NCBI GenBank assembly: GCA_905182675.1
Contig: CAJJCK010000085.1
Location: 1 to 40,534, forward strand
DNA: 40,534 bases
Origin: an uncultured Cryomorphaceae bacterium
Lineage (GTDB): Bacteria; Bacteroidota; Bacteroidia; Flavobacteriales; Schleiferiaceae
Reading direction: 5' to 3'
The notes under the pieces were generated by a model, which saw only the letters and a list, made by a program, of their open reading frames with translations, ran no database searches and was not told where the DNA came from. The stretch's first letter is position 1. Each line of letters begins with the position of its first letter. Shown in pieces: positions 16,572-24,799 of the stretch. The translations under genes were made by a program, and so were the position numbers.

Positions 16572-17789
16572 ATGGCCTATAACGTCCACGACATAAGAGC
16601 ACAGTTCCCCATTCTGAATCAAACGATTCACGGGCATCCTCTAGTTTACCTGGACAATGCTGCCACATCACAGAAGCCTCTTGCAGTAATCAATGCGATA
16701 TCTGATTACTACCTGAACTACAATGCCAACGTTCATCGCGGAGTGCACACATTGAGCCAACGCGCAACGGATGGAATGGAGTCTGTTAGAGAGCAAGTGC
16801 GAGCACACATTAATGCAAAGGAAGCTGCAGAAATTATATTTACCCGAGGGATTACGGACAGCATCAATACCATAGCGTTTGGTCTATCAAGTATCGTTAA
16901 GAAGGGGCAGAATGTAGTTATTACGGAAATGGAGCACCATAGCAATATCGTTCCTTGGCAAATGCTTTGTGAACGTACCGGCGCTGAATTGCGATACTTT
17001 CCTGTAAACGCTCAAGGCGAACTTGTCATTAATGATGTAGATACTATTATTGATGAGGATACCGCCGTGGTCTCCTTTAATCATATTTCAAACGCGTTAG
17101 GTACCATTAACCCGGTCCAACTGCTGCTCAAAAAAGCGCAATCTGTTGGGGCGTGGACACTCGTAGATGGTGCACAAAGTGGACCACATGCCATGGTGGA
17201 TGTTCAGGATTGGGGCGTAGATTTTTTCACCCTTTCTTCACATAAAATGTATGGACCTACGGGTCTAGGTATTCTCTACGGCAAACGAGAACGGTTAGAA
17301 GCTTTACCGCCCTATCAAGGTGGAGGTGAAATGATCGAGACGGTAACCATGGAAAAAAGTTCATACGCCGGTATTCCTCATAAGTTTGAAGCAGGTACGC
17401 CTCATATTGAGGGAATCATTGGTTTCGGAGCAGCATTAACTTTTGTTAATGAACTTGGCATTGAAAACATTGCGGCGCATGAGGCTGAACTACTCGCGTA
17501 TGCTGTAGAACAATGCAGCCCTATTGAAGGGTTTAGAATCATAGGGGACTCAATGCATAAAGCGAGTGTCTTGAGTTTTGTTGTGGATGGCACACACCCA
17601 TATGATTTGGGGGTGTTGTTAGATCAGCAAGGCGTGGCAATCCGCACTGGACAGCACTGCACTCAACCCATTATGGATGCCTTTTGCGTAACTGGTACTG
17701 CACGTGCAAGTTTCGCACTGTACAATACGAAAGAAGAGGTAGACCTATTTAAAGCGGCTCTTGAAAAAGCGGTTAACATGTTGAAATAA
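16572..17789 (+). CDS. sufS: Cysteine desulfurase SufS
   Basis: 405-residue PLP-dependent group II cysteine desulfurase that releases sulfur from L-cysteine as an enzyme persulfide for Fe-S assembly. The Schiff-base lysine is K225 in SSHKMYGPTG, and the catalytic cysteine is C363 in RTGQHCTQP. Both stand at positions equivalent to E. coli SufS K226 and C364. Length is normal. It is followed after three bases by sufE, its sulfur acceptor. Confidence 0.97.
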   Translation: MAYNVHDIRAQFPILNQTIHGHPLVYLDNAATSQKPLAVINAISDYYLNYNANVHRGVHTLSQRATDGMESVREQVRAHINAKEAAEIIFTRGITDSINTIAFGLSSIVKKGQNVVITEMEHHSNIVPWQMLCERTGAELRYFPVNAQGELVINDVDTIIDEDTAVVSFNHISNALGTINPVQLLLKKAQSVGAWTLVDGAQSGPHAMVDVQDWGVDFFTLSSHKMYGPTGLGILYGKRERLEALPPYQGGGEMIETVTMEKSSYAGIPHKFEAGTPHIEGIIGFGAALTFVNELGIENIAAHEAELLAYAVEQCSPIEGFRIIGDSMHKASVLSFVVDGTHPYDLGVLLDQQGVAIRTGQHCTQPIMDAFCVTGTARASFALYNTKEEVDLFKAALEKAVNMLK

Positions 17790-17792
17790 GCC

Positions 17793-18209
17793 ATGAGTAG
17801 TATCCAAGAAAAGCAGCAAGTTCTGATCGATGATTTCGACTTCATAGAGGAGTGGATGGATAAGTACAACCACATTATTGAGATGGGGAAATCTATGACG
17901 ACGCTTTCCGAAGAAGAAAAAGAAGAGGATTTACTGGTTAAGGGATGTCAAAGCAAGGTCTGGCTAAAAGCTGAAAAGAAAGGTGACAATGTTGTCTTTA
18001 AAGCGGACGCAGATGCGATCATTGCCAAAGGTATCGTAGCCATGTTGATCGATGTATTTAGCGACCAGCCAGCAAAAGAAGTCGCTCATGCAGACCTGAG
18101 TTTTTTAGAGAAAATGGGATTAAAGGACCATTTAAGTCCGACCAGAGCAAACGGACTAATGAGTATGATTACTCAAATGAAATATTACGCACTGGTATTT
18201 GCCGGTTAA
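17793..18209 (+). CDS. sufE: Sulfur acceptor protein SufE
   Basis: 138-residue protein that takes the persulfide sulfur from SufS and hands it to SufB, stimulating desulfurase activity. The acceptor cysteine is C52 in VKGCQSKVW, the family's signature loop. Length and fold pattern match SufE. It lies between sufS and a DUF59 gene in one operon. Confidence 0.96.
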   Translation: MSSIQEKQQVLIDDFDFIEEWMDKYNHIIEMGKSMTTLSEEEKEEDLLVKGCQSKVWLKAEKKGDNVVFKADADAIIAKGIVAMLIDVFSDQPAKEVAHADLSFLEKMGLKDHLSPTRANGLMSMITQMKYYALVFAG

Positions 18210-18220
18210 CAGAAAACGAG

Positions 18221-18553
18221 ATGAGCGAGGAACTTACACATAGTGAAATGCAGAAAATTGGAGAAGAAGTGGTCGCTGTATTGTGTACTATTTTTGATCC
18301 CGAAATTCCTGTGGATATCTATCAACTAGGTTTGATTTATGATGTCAAAGTGAGCACAGAGAGAGATGTCCATATTCTGATGACCTTGACTTCACCCAAC
18401 TGCCCTGTTGCAGAGAGTATGCCGCAGGAAGTCAAAGAAAAGGCTAGGGCCATAGACAGCGTACGTGATGCTGAGGTTGAGATTACATTTGAACCAACTT
18501 GGGACAAGAGTATGATGAGCGAAGAAGCCATGCTTGAGCTTGGAATGCTGTAA
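18221..18553 (+). CDS. DUF59/MIP18-family Fe-S assembly protein (SufT-like)
   Basis: 110-residue single-domain DUF59 (MIP18/PaaD-like) protein. The family motif DPEIPVDIYQLGLIYDV is at about 27-43, and LTSPNCPVAESMP carries the conserved cysteine. Homologues at the end of suf operons are called SufT or 'SUF system Fe-S cluster assembly protein' and assist Fe-S maturation, while the PaaD branch acts in phenylacetate oxidation. The suf context supports the former. It is the last gene of the operon, 11 bases after sufE. Confidence 0.92.
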   Translation: MSEELTHSEMQKIGEEVVAVLCTIFDPEIPVDIYQLGLIYDVKVSTERDVHILMTLTSPNCPVAESMPQEVKEKARAIDSVRDAEVEITFEPTWDKSMMSEEAMLELGML

Positions 18554-18569
18554 ATCAACAGTCTAATGG

Positions 18570-18687
18570 TTGAAAATTGTCATAAATAAAGAACCTTTAA
18601 CCACTAATGTCGTTAAAGTTGTCATTATTGAGCCGCTCACTTATTGAAAATTGATGCTATCCCCTACCAAATTGTTAAACTTTAACA
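18570..18687. promoter_or_regulatory. Intergenic region before mvaS with repeated half-sites
   Basis: The 142-base gap between the suf operon and mvaS holds an inverted repeat, TGTTAAA-C-TTTAACA, at 18673-18687, eight bases before the mvaS ATG. A second, looser inverted repeat CTTTAAC-N10-GTTAAAG lies at 18595-18618. The ten-base word TTGAAAATTG occurs twice, at 18570-18579 and 18644-18653. Four GTTAAA/TTTAAC half-sites in so short a space suggest a regulator-binding region. There is no clear TAnnTTTG box and no U-tract, so a terminator is less likely. Confidence 0.4.
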
Positions 18688-18695
18688 TCCGCTAG

Positions 18696-20134
18696 ATGAA
18701 AATCGGTATAGATGCTCTTTCCTATTACGTTCCTCACCATTATTTGCCTATTGAAACCCTGGCTAACGCTAGAAAAATAGAATATGCCAAGTTGAATAAA
18801 GGCCTAGGCTTGACCTCTATGTCTTTTCCTGATATAGATGAAGATGCTGCCTCTATGGGAGCCAATGCATGTCTTGAGTTGTTCACGAACGAAAAATTAG
18901 ACCCTTCAAAAGTGGGAAGGTTATATCTAGGAACAGAAAGTGCACTTGACAGTGCGAAGCCCACAGCTACCTATATTCTAGATCTTTTGGAGCATACTTT
19001 AGAAGAGCAGCACGGACCAAGATCATTGCGAAACACTGATGTTGTTGACATGACCTTTGCTTGTATAGGTGCTATAGATGCATTAGAGAATGCCTGTCTT
19101 TACGTAAAACAACATCCGGAAATGAAGGCCATTGTAGTGGCATCGGATTTAGCGAAATATGAACTGAATTCTTCCGGTGAATACACCCAAGGAGCGGGGG
19201 CTGTAGCTCTGCTTGTTTGTGCTGACCCGGAGATCATAAGTCTCAGCGAAGAGATCGGTGTCGCTACGAAGGCGAACGTGATTTCTTTAAACCAAGAAGA
19301 ACCCACACAAAGGCAGCTGTTTTAGTAGAGGCCGCACAGTTATTGGGGTTGTCGTTGTCCACAGAGGACGCAGAAGAACGCTTATCCAAGGCGAATGGTT
19401 TCTGGGGTGGCAACACAATGCTTAGGACCTATCATGAAGAACCTGTTTTCGATGGTCAATACAGTAACAGCGCCTACGTAGGGCGTGTTAAAGAAGCTCT
19501 AGCGCACTTTGGCACGAAAATCAATGTGAACCCTGCTCTAGAGTGGGATCGCGTCGTCATGCACCTTCCCTACGCTTTTCACGGTAGACGAATGCTGGTC
19601 AATTTCTACCTAGATTGGATGAAAGAGAACGGAAGATGGGCGGAGATAGTTGCTGCTATGGATGGCGAAAAGCCGGAAGATAAAGAAGAAGCGAAGACAT
19701 GGGTAAGGGCCTTTAGCAAGAGTTCGTACTACAAAAATTATGTATCGAAGGCACTAGAGCCTGCAGAACGAGCGTCAAGCTTGATTGGGAATATGTATAC
19801 CGCATCCATTTTCATGGGTTTAATTAGTACGCTATGCGATGCCGCCCAGCGTAAGGAATCCTTGACAGGGAAAGTCATAGGTTTCATGGGATATGGATCA
19901 GGTAGCAAGGCAAAGGTATTCCAAGGCACTGTGCAATCCGGTTGGAATAAAGTTGCTAAGCTTAGGTTATTTGAACGTCTTGAAGATCGCGTAGCCGTAG
20001 ATTTCACGACCTATGAAAATTGGCACAACGAAAAACTTCAGACACCAATAGTTCCAAATAAATCAGCATTTATCTTTGAAGGGCTTAGAACACAAGAGAA
20101 TCAAGAGTACTTTAGAGATTACACTAGACAATAG
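18696..20134 (+). pseudogene. mvaS: Hydroxymethylglutaryl-CoA synthase, interrupted by a -1 frameshift
   Basis: HMG-CoA synthase condenses acetyl-CoA with acetoacetyl-CoA in the mevalonate pathway. The N-terminal part (18696-19325, 209 residues) carries the catalytic glutamate E81 (GTESALD) and nucleophile C123 (FACIGA). It then leaves the correct frame and stops. The remainder is open one base back, from about 19280 to 20134, beginning DFFKPRRT and including MHLPYAFHG with the catalytic histidine region. Joined, the parts give a full-length enzyme of about 479 residues. The shift needs one missing base near 19278-19283, or -1 slippage at T TTA AAC (19286-19292). Both parts look well conserved with no other lesion, so the break is recent, artefactual or recoded. 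Confidence 0.88.
19286..19292 (+). other. mvaS: Slippery heptamer TTTAAAC at the mvaS frameshift
   Basis: The heptamer reads T TTA AAC in the frame of the N-terminal mvaS segment, the exact X XXY YYZ phase for -1 ribosomal slippage. A slip here would give ...VISLN-PRRT..., the same length as the expected ...VDFFK-PRRT.... However, TTT AAA C also simply encodes the conserved F-K-P in the other frame, so the match may be inherited rather than functional. Only a weak six-base stem (19315-19320 with 19336-19341, one GU pair) lies downstream. Confidence 0.35.
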
Positions 20135-20138
20135 AACC

Positions 20139-20639
20139 ATGGCCGAAGGAGAGATTTTAAATAAAGTAGCTAATAGCCCCCTCATCACATTTAATCTAGA
20201 GGATTTTATGCCCGCTGGAGTCTGTGATTTGGACATCTCTCAGTTTCTTGAAGGTGGCTATGTGTTGCGAGAAAAAAACTTTCGTGACACTCTTAAAATC
20301 TTTGACTACAGCCCTTTTCAAGGAAAATTTGTTCGCGTTTTCTGTAGTACAGACGCTATCCTACCCGCTTGGGCAGCACTATTAGTTGCCTCAAAACTTT
20401 GTGATCACCAAGCGCGGAGCTACTGGGCGAGTAGTGAAGAATCCTTTTATAGTCAATATTATAGAGAGCATTTGTCTCAATTAAATTGGGATGATTTCAC
20501 AGGTAAGCCAGTGATCATAAAAGGATGTGGCGATCCTAGAGTTCCTCAAGACGCCTACGTGTTTGCAACCAGTAAAATGAAGCAGGTCGCTAAAAAAATC
20601 AGTTATGGTGAAGCATGTTCAGCGGTCCCTCTGAAATAA
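20139..20639 (+). CDS. DUF2480 family protein
   Basis: 166 residues from the ATG at 20139, four bases after the mvaS stop. An in-frame upstream ATG (20076) lies within mvaS and is not used in homologues. The protein matches the DUF2480 family, found mainly in Bacteroidota, with no signal peptide or membrane segment, so it is probably cytoplasmic. Function is unknown. From memory, DUF2480 genes in flavobacteria often sit just downstream of the suf genes; here mvaS lies between. It ends two bases before a convergent minus-strand gene. Confidence 0.88.
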   Translation: MAEGEILNKVANSPLITFNLEDFMPAGVCDLDISQFLEGGYVLREKNFRDTLKIFDYSPFQGKFVRVFCSTDAILPAWAALLVASKLCDHQARSYWASSEESFYSQYYREHLSQLNWDDFTGKPVIIKGCGDPRVPQDAYVFATSKMKQVAKKISYGEACSAVPLK

Positions 20640-20641
20640 AC

Positions 20642-21316
20642 TTAAAGTGTAATACTCAAGCCTATGTTTTGGCTTGTTGCGTTTGACCAGTCAGGTAGCA
20701 TAGGGCCGGAGGTAACTATAGGGCTTAACCCATAGAAATAAAAGAGGTTGAATTGTCCTCTACCAACCTTCGCGTATAAGCCGTATCGCAACGTATTAAA
20801 TCCATCTACATTATAAAACTTCACACGATAGGAGTCTGAATTCTGATAAGAATAGGCATCTACTTTATATCCTAAAACACCACCCACATAAACCCGGTTA
20901 TACCTGCCGTTTTTGTTGGTTTTACCACGATAACGAAGCTCTATTAAACCGTCTATATATTCTGTTGCAAACCTGTTGCTTTTATAAGGTTGTCCGGTAA
21001 GGTCTCTAACGGATTGTGTACCATTTTCGTCCACATGAATATGTAGGTTTCCATGATAAAAGTGACCGCTATAACCTAATCCATAAGCAACTCCAAAGTG
21101 GGACAAACCTATGTGATTCTCTCTGATCAATTGGAATTCCTGAGAATTTGCGATTAGCCCTGGTGCATAACCGTCGGGGACTCCTGCTATCATGAGGAAG
21201 GACGTATTAAAACTAAACCCCTCTCCTGGCTCCGGAATATGTACATCCTGCGCATAGCTACAATTGGGGTTGAGAAAAGACGCTGAAAAGATCAGCGCAA
21301 AATAGACTTGTTTCAT
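20642..21316 (-). CDS. Probable outer-membrane or secreted protein, unknown function
   Basis: 224 residues with an N-terminal signal peptide (about 1-22, ending SYAQ). The mature part is rich in Tyr, Gly and Asn with alternating hydrophobic residues, and has a terminal strand ending in hydrophobic Leu (SLTL). This suggests a small beta-barrel or beta-rich surface protein. I do not recognise a family. It is transcribed alone on the minus strand, 107 bases downstream of the deoxyhypusine-synthase-like gene, in a gap with no clear promoter. The localisation is inferred from composition. Confidence 0.7.
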   Translation of the reverse strand: MKQVYFALIFSASFLNPNCSYAQDVHIPEPGEGFSFNTSFLMIAGVPDGYAPGLIANSQEFQLIRENHIGLSHFGVAYGLGYSGHFYHGNLHIHVDENGTQSVRDLTGQPYKSNRFATEYIDGLIELRYRGKTNKNGRYNRVYVGGVLGYKVDAYSYQNSDSYRVKFYNVDGFNTLRYGLYAKVGRGQFNLFYFYGLSPIVTSGPMLPDWSNATSQNIGLSITL

Positions 21317-21423
21317 CCCTACAAATTAAGCAATGCCTTTACTCCCCCGAGGTTTAAGGTTGGATATTATTAAACGCTTTTCACGAGGACTTTTCGTTCA
21401 GACACCTGTGGCGTTTACAAACG

Positions 21424-22407
21424 TTACTTACCTAAAATCCATGCAAACATGAGTGGCGCGACAATAGTAGCATCACTTTCTACAATAAACTTAGGAGTAT
21501 CTGCATCTAGTTTGCCCCAAGTGATTTTTTCGTTCGGCACTGCGCCGGAATAAGAGCCGTACGACGTAGTACTATCAGATATTTGACAAAAATATCCCCA
21601 GAAAGGAGTTTCCTCTAGTTCTAGGTCTTGGTATAACATGGGGACTACACAGATTGGGAAATCACCAGCGATACCTCCACCAATTTGGAAGAAACCTATA
21701 GAGGCTTCTTTTGAAGTATCTGTGTACCAATCAGCCAGCCACATCATGTATTCAATTCCCGACTTTACAATACTTGGCTGAAGCTCGCCCTTAATACAGT
21801 ATGAAGCAAATATGTTCCCCATAGTACTGTCTTCCCAACCTGGAACTACTATAGGAAGGTTACACTCTGCAGCAGCGATCATCCATGAATCCTTAGGATC
21901 AATTTCATAATACTGTTCTAGAACTCCCGAAAGAATCATTTTGTACATGTACTCATGTGGAAAGAAACGCTCGCCCTTAGCTTGGGCATTCTTCCATATA
22001 TCTTCTACATGGCATTGAAGTCTTCGAAAAGCCTCTTCCTCCGGGATACAGGTATCTGTTACACGATTCAAACCACGATCAAGTAAGCCTCTTTCTTGCT
22101 CAGGAGTCAGGTCACGATAATCGGGTACACGTTCGTAATGACTATGCGCAACAAGGTTCATTAAATCCTCTTCGAGATTAGCCCCGGTACAGGATATAAT
22201 ATCCACTTTACCCTGTCTAATCATTTCCGCTAACGAGATGCCCAGTTCTGCAGTAGACATCGCTCCAGCTAAAGTGATCATCATTTTTCCACCTGAAGTT
22301 AAATGTGTCTCATAACCCTTCGCGGCATCTATCATTGCCGCAGAATTAAAATGGCGATAATGGCGAGCCATGAACTTTGAGATGGGCCCTTTGGTCGTTT
22401 TATTCAT
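21424..22407 (-). CDS. Deoxyhypusine synthase-like protein
   Basis: 327 residues of the deoxyhypusine synthase family. The true enzyme transfers an aminobutyl group from spermidine to eIF5A; bacteria lack eIF5A, and some bacterial members have been shown to be homospermidine synthases. The lysine that forms the enzyme-imine intermediate is present (K299 in TWGKLDADTP), as are NAD-site segments such as SCTGANLEEDL and PGWEDSTMGNIFAS. It overlaps the upstream arginine-decarboxylase-like gene by eight bases, so the two are co-translated and likely share a polyamine pathway. The exact substrate cannot be read from sequence. Confidence 0.88.
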   Translation of the reverse strand: MNKTTKGPISKFMARHYRHFNSAAMIDAAKGYETHLTSGGKMMITLAGAMSTAELGISLAEMIRQGKVDIISCTGANLEEDLMNLVAHSHYERVPDYRDLTPEQERGLLDRGLNRVTDTCIPEEEAFRRLQCHVEDIWKNAQAKGERFFPHEYMYKMILSGVLEQYYEIDPKDSWMIAAAECNLPIVVPGWEDSTMGNIFASYCIKGELQPSIVKSGIEYMMWLADWYTDTSKEASIGFFQIGGGIAGDFPICVVPMLYQDLELEETPFWGYFCQISDSTTSYGSYSGAVPNEKITWGKLDADTPKFIVESDATIVAPLMFAWILGK

Positions 22408-23803
22408 ATCCTAAAATACTTAGCATGTCTTTAGATGATTGCTCCGGTGCAAATAGTTGGGTTGATATATTTCCTTCATCGTCCATATTCAATACCACAT
22501 GTTTGGGAGATGGAATAAGGCAATGTTTGATTCCGCCATAGCCTGCCAATGATTCTTGGTAAGCACCGGTATTAAAAAACCCGATGTACAACGGCTCCTC
22601 ATCCGTCTTTTTTATCTGGGGTAAGAAGATGGCATTCACGTGTTGTTCCGAATTATAGTAATCATCTGAATCGCACGTCAATCCACCTAACAAAACCCTT
22701 TCGTAAGGCTTGTCCCATTTGTTCACCGGAAGCATAATAAATCTCTTATTAATAGCCCAACTATCTGGTAGTGTAGTCATGAAGGAACTGTCTATCATGT
22801 ACCAAAGTTCTCGGTCATTCTGCATTTTCTGTCCTAAAACGCTGTAAAAATTAGCACCACTTTCACCTACAGTGAATGATCCAAACTCGCTAAAAATATG
22901 AGGTTCAGGAACACCAGCGTCTCCGCACATGATCTTGATTTGGTTGATGATTTCTTCGGCAAGGTATTCGTAGTCAAAGTCCATACCCAGGCTGGTTTTC
23001 ACAGGAAAACCCCCGCCAATATTTAAGCTGTCTAGTGTAGGGCATAAGCGCTTTAGGTCTATGTATAGGTTTACACATTTTCTAAGCTCGTTCCAATAGT
23101 ATGCGGTATCCTTAATCCCCGTATTGATAAAGAAGTGAAGCATCTTGAGCTCCGCTTTATCATTATCCGCAATTTTCGTTTTATAGAATTCCAAGATATC
23201 GCGATAACCTATACCCAGTCTTGAAGTGTAAAATTCAAACTTAGGCTCTTCCTCAGAGGCGATTCTTATACCAACTTTTGCCTTTTTTTCTATTCTTGAA
23301 GTTAATTGATCAAGCTCTTCCACATGATCAATTATATTAATCACATTATCATGCCCATGATTAACTAACGCAGCAATATTATCAAGATATCCCTCCGTTT
23401 TATATCCATTGCAAACCACATGACGGTCTTTTGGGATCATTCCCTTTGCAGCCATCTTTTGGACAATATCAATATCAAATGCACTCGAGGTTTCTAAATG
23501 AACGTCATTGGACAAAACCCGCTCCATGATAAAACTGAAATGATTACTTTTTGTGCAGTAGCAATAATGATATTCTGCATTATAGTCCACCTTCGCCATA
23601 GCCACATGAAACATGCGTCGTGCGCGTTGAATATTCTCATCAATGCTAGGAAGGTAGGTAAGCCTTAAGGGTGTGCCGTATTGCTTTAAAATGGGCTTAA
23701 GATCAAGGCCATTCCACTCAAGAGTATGGTCTTCTGTCATCTTAAACTCTTGGCTAGGCCAGTCAAAGGTCTGCTCAACGAGATCTGAATATTTGTTTTT
23801 CAT
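22400..23803 (-). CDS. speA: PLP-dependent arginine decarboxylase (alanine-racemase fold)
   Basis: 467-residue fold-III PLP decarboxylase. The cofactor lysine is K85 in YCTKSNHFS, the glycine-rich phosphate site GGGFPV is at 263-268, and the second-subunit cysteine C377 sits in LTCDSDD. It resembles the short Bacteroidota proteins annotated as arginine decarboxylase rather than the 630-residue E. coli type, and would make agmatine from arginine. Ornithine or diaminopimelate as substrate is the main alternative. A consensus promoter lies directly upstream, and the gene is coupled to the DHS-like gene. No agmatinase or agmatine deiminase is nearby. Confidence 0.82.
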   Translation of the reverse strand: MKNKYSDLVEQTFDWPSQEFKMTEDHTLEWNGLDLKPILKQYGTPLRLTYLPSIDENIQRARRMFHVAMAKVDYNAEYHYCYCTKSNHFSFIMERVLSNDVHLETSSAFDIDIVQKMAAKGMIPKDRHVVCNGYKTEGYLDNIAALVNHGHDNVINIIDHVEELDQLTSRIEKKAKVGIRIASEEEPKFEFYTSRLGIGYRDILEFYKTKIADNDKAELKMLHFFINTGIKDTAYYWNELRKCVNLYIDLKRLCPTLDSLNIGGGFPVKTSLGMDFDYEYLAEEIINQIKIMCGDAGVPEPHIFSEFGSFTVGESGANFYSVLGQKMQNDRELWYMIDSSFMTTLPDSWAINKRFIMLPVNKWDKPYERVLLGGLTCDSDDYYNSEQHVNAIFLPQIKKTDEEPLYIGFFNTGAYQESLAGYGGIKHCLIPSPKHVVLNMDDEGNISTQLFAPEQSSKDMLSILGYE

Positions 23804-23819
23804 CGCTAAAAAAAGTGTG

Positions 23820-23849
23820 CAAATGTAACTTAATTGTTGGTTTTAGCAA
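23820..23849 (-). promoter_or_regulatory. Promoter of the arginine decarboxylase operon
   Basis: On the minus strand TTG (23849-23847) is followed after exactly 19 bases by TACATTTG (23827-23820). This is the best full match in the window to the Bacteroidota TTG-N19-TAnnTTTG promoter. It ends 16 bases before the ATG, so the leader is very short, about ten bases. Confidence 0.65.
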
Positions 23850-23953
23850 CAGCCGTTTACAGTAATGAAAATACAACTTCTTCGAAGGTTTGCTTTAATT
23901 ATTTCATCTATAGCAGTAGGAAATTCAAGCACTTATAAAAAGAACTGATTTAA

Positions 23954-24727
23954 CTAGCGTACAGAGAGTTGAAGGTCTTTAAATCCATCTAGGGTCATGG
24001 TTAATTCATCCCCTGAAGAAACAGGAACCATAGGTCCTAATGCACCGCTAAGTAAGATCTCTCCTTTGAGTAATGGGCTCCCTTGATTTTTCATGATTTG
24101 AGCCAACCAAAGGGCCGCGTTTAATGGGTCACCCATACATGCAGCTCCTGAGCCCTCACTAACGAGTTCATCGTTCTTGTAAAGCTTCATTTCAATTGAG
24201 GATGTCTTTACATTTTCAAGTGCAATACGTTCTGGACCTAGAATAAAATGTGAGCCAGAAGCATTGTCCGCGATGGTATCAGAAATTCCTATTTTCCAAT
24301 TTTCAACTCGTGAGTCTACAACCTCGATAGCGATGACCACGGCCCCAATGGCATTCTTTATATTTTCTAAAGTGAGATCTTCTTTATCGAGGTCTTCCTT
24401 TAAAATAAAAGCCAATTCCCCTTCTGCCTTTGGCATGATTAAATTAGAGACCTCCAATACCCCTCCAGTAGAAAGGTCCATCGTGTGGAAAAGCATTCCA
24501 TAATCTGGCTGGTCAACGCCCAGCTGTTTCTGAACAGCAGGAGAAGTCAAGCCGATTTTCTTACCTATGATTCGTTCGCCTGCCTCTAACCTATGACGCA
24601 CAAGATGCTCCTGTACCTGATAGGCTAGGCGGATATCATTGTTTATCTCCTCTCGAAGTGGTGGAATTGGGATGCCTGATTCAAGGGCATTGAACAAATC
24701 TTGGGCAAGTCTTTCTACAACGGACAT
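23954..24727 (-). CDS. 2-keto-4-pentenoate hydratase-like protein (FAH superfamily)
   Basis: 257 residues of the MhpD/HpaH/XylJ group, which hydrate 2-hydroxypenta-2,4-dienoates or decarboxylate 4-oxalocrotonate in aromatic meta-cleavage. The metal-binding acids are visible as E102 and E104 (AEGELAF) and E135 (IEVVD), with K57 in the GKKIGLTS loop. Length is standard. It is divergent from the homogentisate genes, with only 72 bases between its start and the hmgA start, which suggests shared control. No ring-cleavage partner for a meta pathway is in the window. The family call is firm; the substrate is not known. Confidence 0.85.
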   Translation of the reverse strand: MSVVERLAQDLFNALESGIPIPPLREEINNDIRLAYQVQEHLVRHRLEAGERIIGKKIGLTSPAVQKQLGVDQPDYGMLFHTMDLSTGGVLEVSNLIMPKAEGELAFILKEDLDKEDLTLENIKNAIGAVVIAIEVVDSRVENWKIGISDTIADNASGSHFILGPERIALENVKTSSIEMKLYKNDELVSEGSGAACMGDPLNAALWLAQIMKNQGSPLLKGEILLSGALGPMVPVSSGDELTMTLDGFKDLQLSVR

Positions 24728-24757
24728 TTCTGAAATTTTAGCTCTTCGAAAGTAATG

Positions 24758-24765
24758 TATATTTG
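24758..24765 (+). promoter_or_regulatory. -7 box of the hmgA promoter
   Basis: TATATTTG matches TAnnTTTG perfectly and lies 34 bases before the preferred hmgA ATG (24800). It overlaps the alternative in-frame ATG at 24755, which argues against that start. No good -33 TTG is present at 19 bases. Confidence 0.5.
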
Positions 24766-24799
24766 TGTGGAACCTATACTACCCAAACAGCAGAATTCT

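Noticed and set aside
19343-20134. The second mvaS segment as an independent gene
   Set aside because: Conserved family residues continue upstream of the TTG in the same frame, back to about 19280 (DFFKPRRT). The piece is therefore a displaced part of mvaS, and it lacks the catalytic Cys and Glu.
21412-21423. CGTTTACAAACG hairpin after the DHS-like gene as a terminator
   Set aside because: The stem is four to five bases with a minimal loop and no U-run. It could be chance.
24755-24799. Longer start for hmgA at ATG 24755
   Set aside because: It overlaps a perfect -7 box (24758-24765), and homologues begin at the MPFY position (24800).
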